Source: JACKOD01 sp041591635 (lineage in GTDB: Bacteria; Pseudomonadota; Gammaproteobacteria; Pseudomonadales; Oleiphilaceae). Taken from it: 11,452 bases of DNA. Below the pieces are notes generated by a model. The model did not search any database and was not told the origin of the DNA. It was given only the letters and a program-made list of their open reading frames with translations. The stretch spans positions 1 to 11,452 of the forward strand of contig JBFHRO010000102.1 of assembly GCA_041591635.1 (NCBI GenBank), given 5' to 3'. Of this stretch, positions 6,490-11,452 are shown piece after piece. Made by a program: the position numbers and the translations under genes. Every line of letters starts with the position of its first letter. The first letter of the stretch is position 1.

Positions 6490-7815
6490 CTAAATTCCGC
6501 TTCTGCCGTAATTTTTAAGATTCGACTTCTTCATCAGGGACTCATATTGATGAGACATCAGATGAGCCTGAACTTGCGCCATGAAATCCATCACAACCAC
6601 AACCACTATCAGAAGCGATGTCCCCCCAAAGTAAAAAGGGACATTCCAGGCAACGACCATGAACTGAGGGAGCAAAGATACCAATGTAATATACAAAGCC
6701 CCAAACAACGTAAGTCGCGTCAACACTCCATCAATATACTTCGCTGTGTTATCCCCCGGTCGAATACCAGGGACAAAAGCACCCGACTTCTTGAGGTTAT
6801 CCGCCACCTCTTTTGGGTTGTACATCAACGCAGTATAAAAAAAGCAAAAGAAAATCACAGAAATCGCAAAAAGCAATATATAGAGTGGCTGACTTGGCGC
6901 CAAAGCCTGGGAAATATCCGAAAGCCACTCCATACCCTCACCCTTACCAAACCATTGTCCTAGCGATGCCGGAAACAACAGAATACTTGAGGCGAAAATT
7001 GGCGGAATAACTCCCGCCATATTCACTTTCAGCGGCAAATGGCTCGTTTGCTGCGCGTAGACCTTCCTGCCCTGTTGCCTTTTGGCGTAGTTAACGGTAA
7101 TTCTGCGCTGCCCACGCTCCATAAACACAACAAAGGCGACAATCGCAACTGCAAACACACCAATAAACAGCAAAGCCAAAATATTGAGCTCACCTTGTCT
7201 CGCCTGTTCAAAAGACTGTCCAAAGGCACCGGGGAGGCCAGCTACAATACCAGCAAAAATCAGCAAGGATATTCCATTCCCAATGCCACGCTCAGTAATC
7301 TGTTCACCCAGCCACATCAGAAAAACCGCACCGCACACGAATGTTGCCACGGCCACAAAGTAAAACCCAAAATCACTAGCAAAGGTTATTCCCTGAGAAG
7401 CCAAACCAACCGACATTCCGAGCGCCTGAATAGTCGCCAGAACAACAGTTCCATATCGCGTGTACTGACTTATCTTTCTTCTTCCGGCTTCGCCTTCCTT
7501 TTTAAGCTGTTCAAGCTGCGGCATCACCGATGTCAGCAATTGCATGATAATCGACGCAGATATGTACGGCATGATGCCAAGCGCGAAAATACTCATCCGC
7601 TCCAGCGCACCACCGGAAAACATGTTGAACAAACTCAGAATCGTACCTTGATTTTGTTCGAAAAGCGCAGCCAACCGATCGGGGTTAATTCCTGGAACAG
7701 GAATATGAGCTCCCACCCTATAGATGACTATTGCTATAAACACATACCAAAGTCGAGACTTTAGCTCTGACAGACCTTGTCCAAGGCCCGCAGCAGACGA
7801 AGTTGCCTTTGCCAT
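6490..7815 (-). CDS. secY: Protein translocase subunit SecY
   Basis: SecY is the channel subunit of the SecYEG translocon in the inner membrane. It exports unfolded proteins with SecA and inserts membrane proteins with the ribosome. The protein has 441 residues (E. coli 443) and ten hydrophobic segments. They lie near 22-40, 73-97, 119-140, 147-170, 182-200, 209-233, 267-287, 309-331, 367-387 and 394-413. The plug region FNMFSGGALERMSIFALGIMPYISASI follows TM1. The cytoplasmic loop NPKEVADNLKKSGAFVPGIRPGDNTAKYID at 333-362 holds the SecA- and ribosome-contact arginine (R352, probably equivalent to E. coli R357). The rplO stop codon directly abuts the ATG (TAAATG), and the GAGG ribosome site lies inside rplO, so translation is probably coupled. 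Confidence 0.99.
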   Translation of the reverse strand: MAKATSSAAGLGQGLSELKSRLWYVFIAIVIYRVGAHIPVPGINPDRLAALFEQNQGTILSLFNMFSGGALERMSIFALGIMPYISASIIMQLLTSVMPQLEQLKKEGEAGRRKISQYTRYGTVVLATIQALGMSVGLASQGITFASDFGFYFVAVATFVCGAVFLMWLGEQITERGIGNGISLLIFAGIVAGLPGAFGQSFEQARQGELNILALLFIGVFAVAIVAFVVFMERGQRRITVNYAKRQQGRKVYAQQTSHLPLKVNMAGVIPPIFASSILLFPASLGQWFGKGEGMEWLSDISQALAPSQPLYILLFAISVIFFCFFYTALMYNPKEVADNLKKSGAFVPGIRPGDNTAKYIDGVLTRLTLFGALYITLVSLLPQFMVVAWNVPFYFGGTSLLIVVVVVMDFMAQVQAHLMSHQYESLMKKSNLKNYGRSGI

Positions 7816-8250
7816 TTAATCCTCTACTTTACCGCCAACCTCGGCGATTGCTTCACGAGCGCCCGCAGAAACGCGCAACCCCTGAACTGTAACAGGCTTA
7901 GTGATCTCACCCGATTTGATGATTTTTACAACTTCGATATCTTTGCGAACGATATTCGCGTTCTTAAGCGAAGCCAAATCAACAATATCGCCTTCAACGG
8001 AATTAAGCTCGCTCAGTCTCACTTCAGCGGTAATCAAAGACTTACGCGATGTGAAACCAAACTTTGGCAACCTTCTTTGCAACGGCTGTTGCCCACCCTC
8101 AAATCCGGCTCTCACTGTACCACCCGAGCGAGCCTTTTGGCCTTTATGTCCCCGGCCACCTGTCTTTCCTAGGCCGCTTCCAATACCTCGTCCGAGACGC
8201 TTTTTGGCTGGCTTCGAGCCGGGTGCCGGGCTTAATGTATTCAACTGCAT
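7816..8250 (-). CDS. rplO: 50S ribosomal protein L15
   Basis: L15 is a late-assembling large-subunit protein with a long extension into 23S rRNA. From the ATG at 8250 it has 144 residues, equal to E. coli. The N-terminal MQLNTLSPAPGSKPAKKRLG leads into the glycine-rich GRGIGSGLGKTGGRGHKGQKARSG block, followed by PLQRRLPKFGFTSR, and it ends GGKVED. An upstream TTG at 8265 could extend the frame by five residues. That is rejected because MQLNTLSPA aligns with the usual start and AGGGTG sits 6 nt before the ATG. The ribosome site lies in the last codons of rpmD, one nucleotide away, and the stop codon touches the secY start. Confidence 0.98.
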   Translation of the reverse strand: MQLNTLSPAPGSKPAKKRLGRGIGSGLGKTGGRGHKGQKARSGGTVRAGFEGGQQPLQRRLPKFGFTSRKSLITAEVRLSELNSVEGDIVDLASLKNANIVRKDIEVVKIIKSGEITKPVTVQGLRVSAGAREAIAEVGGKVED

Positions 8251-8251
8251 C

Positions 8252-8440
8252 TTATTCACCCTCAACCCGTACCATGTACTGCACTTTGTTTATCATTCCG
8301 CGAACAGAAGGAGAGTCTTCAACCTCAACGGTCTGTCCAATCTTTCGCAATCCTAAACCCGAGACGCAGGCTCTATGCGATGGAAGTCTGCCAATTACAC
8401 TACGAAACAGAGTGATCTTGACCATCTTTTTCTGAGTCAT
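8252..8440 (-). CDS. rpmD: 50S ribosomal protein L30
   Basis: L30 is a small large-subunit protein with the ferredoxin-like L30 fold. From the ATG at 8440 it has 62 residues (E. coli 59). The family blocks RSVIGRLPSHRACVSGLGLRKIGQTVEVED and RGMINKVQYMVRVE are clear. The open frame continues 16 codons upstream into rpsE, but that part overlaps rpsE and does not resemble L30. GGGG lies 7 nt before the ATG at 8440. A second ATG at codon 6 (MVKITLF) is a possible alternative start. It begins 4 nt after rpsE and ends 1 nt before rplO. Confidence 0.96.
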   Translation of the reverse strand: MTQKKMVKITLFRSVIGRLPSHRACVSGLGLRKIGQTVEVEDSPSVRGMINKVQYMVRVEGE

Positions 8441-8444
8441 GATG

Positions 8445-8945
8445 TTACCCCAAAATTTGTTCAACGGTTTTGCCGCGTTTTGCTGCAATGGCCTCAGGCG
8501 ACTGCATCATCTTCAATCCGTTTATTGTTGCACGAACAACGTTAACCGGATTGGTCGAGCCGTAGCACTTAGCCAGAACGTTTTGCACACCTGCCACTTC
8601 CAGCACCGCACGCATCGCGCCACCCGCGATAATACCTGTACCGTCAGACGCAGGCTGCATGTATACACGCGAGGCACCATGGCGGGCTTCAACAGGATAC
8701 TGCAGGGTCGATGCGTTCAAGGACACGTTAATCATATTCTTTCTGGCAGCATCCATGGCCTTCTGAATCGCGGCAGGCACCTCTCTTGCCTTGCCCCGAC
8801 CAAATCCCACACGGCCATTTCCGTCACCGACAACGGTTAGCGCGGTGAAGGCAAATATCCGTCCACCCTTCACAACCTTTGCTACCCTATTGACTTGAAC
8901 CAGCTTTTCTTGCAAATCAGTTTGCTTTTGTTCGTTAACACTCAT
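8445..8945 (-). CDS. rpsE: 30S ribosomal protein S5
   Basis: S5 lies in the 30S body near the mRNA entry and takes part in translational accuracy. Changes in its N-terminal loop give spectinomycin resistance in E. coli. The protein has 166 residues (E. coli 167). The double-stranded-RNA-binding-like N-terminal domain contains VKGGRIFAFTALTVVGDGNG at 25-44, including the spectinomycin loop, which looks unaltered. VGFGRGKAREVPAAIQKAM follows, then the C-terminal domain with GTGIIAGGAMRAVLEVAGV at 102-120 and the ending KRGKTVEQILG. GAGG lies 7 nt before the ATG. It is 11 nt downstream of rplR and 4 nt upstream of rpmD. Confidence 0.99.
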   Translation of the reverse strand: MSVNEQKQTDLQEKLVQVNRVAKVVKGGRIFAFTALTVVGDGNGRVGFGRGKAREVPAAIQKAMDAARKNMINVSLNASTLQYPVEARHGASRVYMQPASDGTGIIAGGAMRAVLEVAGVQNVLAKCYGSTNPVNVVRATINGLKMMQSPEAIAAKRGKTVEQILG

Positions 8946-8956
8946 GGCTAGACCTC

Positions 8957-9307
8957 TTAAAATTCCAAACCGCCTTCACGTGCAGCATCAGCAAGGGCCT
9001 TTACACGCCCATGATAGCGATAACCTGACCGGTCAAATGCCACTGTGGTAATCCCAGCATCTTTCGCGCGTTGCGCAATTAATTTCCCAATTTTAGTCGC
9101 TGCTTCAATATTGCCAGTCGACGCTTCTCTAAAGTCTTTTTCGACCGTAGAAGCGGCCGCGATAACTTTATCACCCGCTGCCGTCACAATCTGGGCATAA
9201 ATATGTTTTGGGGTACGGTGAACAGAGAGCCTGACGGCCCCCAGCTCACGAATTCTCAGGCGCGTACTACGTGCACGACGCACTCTTGCTTCAACCTTTG
9301 CGCTCAT
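8957..9307 (-). CDS. rplR: 50S ribosomal protein L18
   Basis: L18 binds 5S rRNA and, with L5, fixes it to the central protuberance of the large subunit. It has 116 residues (E. coli 117). The arginine-rich N-terminus (RVRRARSTRLRIRELG), the RLSVHRTPKHIYAQI strand and the C-terminal FDRSGYRYHGRVKALADAAREGGLEF are typical. AAGGTG lies 7 nt before the ATG. It lies 10 nt after rplF in the normal spc order. Confidence 0.98.
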   Translation of the reverse strand: MSAKVEARVRRARSTRLRIRELGAVRLSVHRTPKHIYAQIVTAAGDKVIAAASTVEKDFREASTGNIEAATKIGKLIAQRAKDAGITTVAFDRSGYRYHGRVKALADAAREGGLEF

Positions 9308-9317
9308 AGTCTACACC

Positions 9318-9851
9318 TTATTTCTTTTTGGCTTCTTTACGTCTTACGACTTCATCAGACAATCGCACGCCTTTCCCTTTATAAGGCTCTGGCGGCCTGA
9401 AGGCGCGAATCTCGGCCGCGACCTGTCCAACCAACTGTTTGTCAGCACCTTTTATGAGAATTTCGGTTTGCGTCGGCGTCTCAGCGGTTACACCTGCAGG
9501 CAGTGTATAACTAACAGGATGTGAATAGCCGAGGGTAAGATTAACCGTAGATCCCTGGGCTTGTGCGCGATAACCAACACCAACTAGCTGAAGTTTCTTC
9601 TGAAAACCGGCGCTCACACCCGCAACCATATTGTTCACAATTGCCCGAGTCGTGCCCGCAAGCGCTCGCGACTGCTTACCACCGTCTCTCGCCGCAAAAA
9701 TCAGCTCCGAACCGTCCTGTTTAACTTCTACTGCACTATGGATCGAGAACTTCAGGGATCCCTTTCCACCCTTAACTTCGATTTCCTGCCCAAGCAGTTT
9801 TACTTCCACACCTGCGGGAATTGCGACAGGATTTTTAGCAACTCTTGACAT
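9318..9851 (-). CDS. rplF: 50S ribosomal protein L6
   Basis: L6 binds 23S rRNA near the sarcin-ricin region and the factor-binding site. It has 177 residues, the same as E. coli. It consists of two related halves, with MSRVAKNPVAIPAGV at the start, KKLQLVGVGYRA at 85-96 and the family signature PPEPYKGKGVR at 153-163. The tail is RRKEAKKK. The ribosome site GGAG overlaps the rpsH stop codon (TAGGAG), which supports translational coupling with the gene before it. Confidence 0.99.
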   Translation of the reverse strand: MSRVAKNPVAIPAGVEVKLLGQEIEVKGGKGSLKFSIHSAVEVKQDGSELIFAARDGGKQSRALAGTTRAIVNNMVAGVSAGFQKKLQLVGVGYRAQAQGSTVNLTLGYSHPVSYTLPAGVTAETPTQTEILIKGADKQLVGQVAAEIRAFRPPEPYKGKGVRLSDEVVRRKEAKKK

Positions 9852-9860
9852 GCCAATCTC

Positions 9861-10253
9861 CTAGAATACAGTGCAAATTACTTCGCCGCCGATGCCAGCA
9901 CTTCTTGCTGCTCGATCAGTCATAACCCCTTGGGAAGTCGATATAATTGAAATACCCAATCCGCCCGAGATTTTTGGCAATCCATCAGCAGAGCGATACT
10001 GTCGCAAACCCGACTTGCTAATTCTATCAATACGATTTATTACCGGCTGACCATCAAAATACTTAAGGATGATCTTCAATGCCGGCTTAGCGTCGCCGGA
10101 AACACTGTAATCCTCGATGTATCCTTCCGACTTTAATACATCGGCGATCGATCGCTTCATTTTCGAAGACGGCATTTCGACACACTTTTTTTCCGCCATT
10201 TGTGCATTACGAATACGTGTAAACATATCCGCAAGCGTATCTTGCATACTCAT
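9861..10253 (-). CDS. rpsH: 30S ribosomal protein S8
   Basis: S8 is a primary 16S rRNA-binding protein that holds helix 21. In E. coli it also represses the spc operon by binding mRNA at the rplE start. It has 130 residues, as in E. coli. MSMQDTLADMFTRIRNAQ opens the protein and the family signature GISIISTSQGVMTDRAAR lies at 100-117. GGGAG lies about 10 nt before the ATG. The 67-nt gap to rpsN is longer than most others in this cluster and is nearly filled by a 21-codon open frame. Confidence 0.99.
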   Translation of the reverse strand: MSMQDTLADMFTRIRNAQMAEKKCVEMPSSKMKRSIADVLKSEGYIEDYSVSGDAKPALKIILKYFDGQPVINRIDRISKSGLRQYRSADGLPKISGGLGISIISTSQGVMTDRAARSAGIGGEVICTVF

Positions 10254-10255
10254 TG

Positions 10256-10321
10256 CTATATAACTCCCAAGCGTTTTAGTTGTGCAGCAAGGCCAAACTG
10301 AACCTGCTTACCAACAATCAT
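10256..10321 (-). CDS. Possible 21-residue micro-ORF between rpsN and rpsH
   Basis: Directly after rpsN the sequence reads TAATG, so an ATG overlaps the rpsN stop codon by one base. From there 21 codons run to a TAG that ends 2 nt before the rpsH start. The predicted peptide begins MIVGKQVQFG and ends QLKRLGVI. I do not recognise it. The overlap geometry would let ribosomes leaving rpsN reinitiate, and an AAGG lies about 10 nt upstream. Translation would carry ribosomes through the gap and over the rpsH ribosome site. It could be a coupling device, a real small protein or chance. A frame of this length can arise by chance, so confidence is low. Confidence 0.3.
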   Translation of the reverse strand: MIVGKQVQFGLAAQLKRLGVI

Positions 10322-10626
10322 TACCAACTTGCCTTTGTGAGACCGGGTACATCACCCGCCATGCCATATTCCCGCAGTTTTATGCGTGACAGCTTGAACT
10401 TACGATAAACACCATGTGGACGGCCGGTAACCTGACAACGCCGTCTCAGACGTATCGGACTTGCATCACGTGGAAGCTGCTGCAGCTTCATCTGTGCGTC
10501 CCAACGCTGCTCATCTGTTGATGCGGGGCTCTTTATAACAGATTTAAGTGCTGCTCTTTTTTCGGCGAATTTGGCGACTGTCTGCTCACGCTTCAGCTCG
10601 CGTTCCTTCATGCTAACTTTTGCCAT
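10321..10626 (-). CDS. rpsN: 30S ribosomal protein S14 (zinc-free type)
   Basis: S14 is in the head of the 30S subunit near S3 and S10. It has 101 residues, the long form found in E. coli. The N-terminus is MAKVSMKERELKREQ and the C-terminal half has RRRCQVTGRPHGVYRKFKLSRIKLRE followed by GDVPGLTKASW. Only one cysteine (C64) remains where the zinc form has two CxxC pairs, so this is the zinc-independent version. It lies 12 nt after rplE. Confidence 0.99.
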   Translation of the reverse strand: MAKVSMKERELKREQTVAKFAEKRAALKSVIKSPASTDEQRWDAQMKLQQLPRDASPIRLRRRCQVTGRPHGVYRKFKLSRIKLREYGMAGDVPGLTKASW

Positions 10627-10638
10627 TTACCAATACCT

Positions 10639-11178
10639 TTATTTCTTAAAGGGGAAATTGAAAGCCCGCAACAATGCTCTGCCTTCGTCATCAGACTTTG
10701 CAGTCGTAGTGATCGTAATATCAAGCCCGCGAATCTTGTCGACCTTATCGTATTCGATTTCAGGGAATATGATTTGCTCCCTTACACCCATACTATAATT
10801 TCCACGACCATCAAACGACTTAGGATTCAAACCGCGAAAATCTCGAACACGGGGGATTGCTATATCAACCAAACGCTCCAGAAACTCCCACATGCGATCA
10901 CCCCTAAGCGTGACCTTGCAACCAATCGGATAACCCTCCCGCACTTTGAATCCTGCTACCGACTTCTTGGCCTTGGTCGTTACAGACTTTTGTCCCGAGA
11001 GCTTTTCGAGATCCGCCTGAGCAAACTCGAGCTGCTTTTTGTCACCAATCGCTTCTCCCACTCCCATATTCAGAGTGATTTTCTCGATTCTCGGTACCTG
11101 CATAACACTGGTATACCCGAATTCTTTCTGCAAGGCAGAAACAACCTCTTTTTGATACACTTCTTTCATTCTCGGCAT
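10639..11178 (-). CDS. rplE: 50S ribosomal protein L5
   Basis: L5 binds 5S rRNA in the central protuberance and contacts P-site tRNA and S13. From the ATG at 11178 it has 179 residues, exactly the E. coli length. Visible are SVMQVPRIEKITLNMGVGEA (24-43), KSVAGFKVREGYPIGCKVTLRG (72-93), RDFRGLNPKSFDGRGNYSMG (112-131) and GLDITITTTAKSDDEGRALL (151-170). The frame also has a GTG three codons earlier, at 11187, but that codon lies inside the AGGTG ribosome site and would lengthen the usual N-terminus. In E. coli the S8 repressor binds mRNA at this start. I do not see an unambiguous equivalent hairpin here. Confidence 0.98.
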   Translation of the reverse strand: MPRMKEVYQKEVVSALQKEFGYTSVMQVPRIEKITLNMGVGEAIGDKKQLEFAQADLEKLSGQKSVTTKAKKSVAGFKVREGYPIGCKVTLRGDRMWEFLERLVDIAIPRVRDFRGLNPKSFDGRGNYSMGVREQIIFPEIEYDKVDKIRGLDITITTTAKSDDEGRALLRAFNFPFKK

Positions 11179-11184
11179 AATAGT

Positions 11185-11189
11185 CACCT
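11185..11189 (-). promoter_or_regulatory. Ribosome binding site that decides the rplE start
   Basis: The minus strand reads AGGTG followed by ACTATT and then ATG. The 6-nt spacing points to the ATG at 11178. The longer open frame would start on the GTG that forms the last three bases of this same site, so that start is unlikely. Confidence 0.8.
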
Positions 11190-11196
11190 GTTCGCC

Positions 11197-11452
11197 TTAA
11201 CTTCCAATTACTTCGTTATTGGACTTGTAAATACGAACCTTGGAACCATCTTCCAAGACCTTGAAGCCAACACGATCCGCCTTTCCTGATACTGAGTTGA
11301 ACACCGCAACATTTGATGCGTGAATAGGTGCTTCTTTTTCAACAATACCACCAGGGGTGCCAAGCATAGGATTCGGCTTCGTGTGCTTCTTTATCATATT
11401 AATACCAGAAACGAGCACGCGACCATCGGACAATACGCGGGAAACTTTACCG
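11197..11452 (-). CDS. rplX: 50S ribosomal protein L24, C-terminal part (runs off the right edge)
   Basis: L24 is an assembly-initiator protein of the large subunit that binds the 5' domain of 23S rRNA. The window holds the last 84 residues, starting GKVSRVLSDGRVLVSGINM. The block HTKPNPMLGTPGGIVEKEAPIH and the NVAVFNSVSGKADRVGFK stretch are typical. The end is KVRIYKSNNEVIGS. An apparent TTG start at 11433 is not the true start, because the frame and the homology continue to the window edge. About 20 N-terminal residues, with most of the KOW motif, lie outside. It precedes rplE by 18 nt, the usual spc order. Confidence 0.97.
   Translation of the reverse strand, partial: GKVSRVLSDGRVLVSGINMIKKHTKPNPMLGTPGGIVEKEAPIHASNVAVFNSVSGKADRVGFKVLEDGSKVRIYKSNNEVIGS

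Noticed and set aside
6388..7764. Long plus-strand open frames (191 and 241 codons) opposite rpmJ and secY
   Set aside because: They are antisense to clear genes, have no family resemblance or ribosome site, and have the composition of a reverse-complemented membrane-protein gene.
8441..8488. Longer L30 starting inside rpsE (16 extra residues)
   Set aside because: The extension overlaps rpsE, does not resemble L30, and a good ribosome site and ATG are present at 8440.
11120..11210. S8 repressor-binding hairpin at the rplX-rplE junction, as in E. coli
   Set aside because: I looked for a helix resembling the S8 site around the rplE start and found no clear one by eye. A structure search would be needed.
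1..11452. A new defence, mobile or otherwise undescribed system
   Set aside because: All substantial frames are core genes in the standard order. There are no direct repeats, integrase or transposase genes, CRISPR repeats or foreign-looking cargo in the window.

Overview
The window is a chromosomal core region of a gammaproteobacterium. The protein sequences (UvrA, RpoA, S4, S5, SecY) read very close to Pseudomonas/Cellvibrio-type and Escherichia homologues. RpoA keeps the slightly long, charged tail after NWPPAS that I associate with the Pseudomonas/Cellvibrio side. The MFS-uvrA-...-rplQ gene order also resembles the Pseudomonas arrangement, from memory. I cannot name a genus from the sequence alone.

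Layout. Bases 1-314 (minus strand) hold the N-terminal third of an MFS transporter that runs off the left edge. Bases 315-462 are a divergent promoter region. Bases 463-3297 (plus strand) encode a complete UvrA, the DNA-damage recognition ATPase of nucleotide excision repair. A perfect bidirectional terminator at 3317-3350 separates uvrA from the convergent ribosomal-protein cluster. From 3379 to the right edge everything is on the minus strand. In transcription order (right to left) it is rplX (partial)-rplE-rpsN-rpsH-rplF-rplR-rpsE-rpmD-rplO-secY-rpmJ, the spc operon, followed by rpsM-rpsK-rpsD-rpoA-rplQ, the alpha operon.

How it works together. The spc and alpha genes make ribosomal proteins of both subunits, the SecY channel and the RNA polymerase alpha subunit. 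Most junctions are 0-35 nt, so translation is probably coupled along the transcript. Two junctions are longer. The 67-nt rpsN-rpsH gap carries a 21-codon micro-ORF that overlaps the rpsN stop codon. The 115-nt rpmJ-rpsM gap, where the alpha operon leader lies in E. coli, carries a nested inverted repeat, a candidate sigma-70 promoter and a possible alternative pairing with the rpsM start.

No mobile element, CRISPR array, tRNA/rRNA gene, broken gene or clearly new system is visible. The regulatory junctions are the only places worth a second look.
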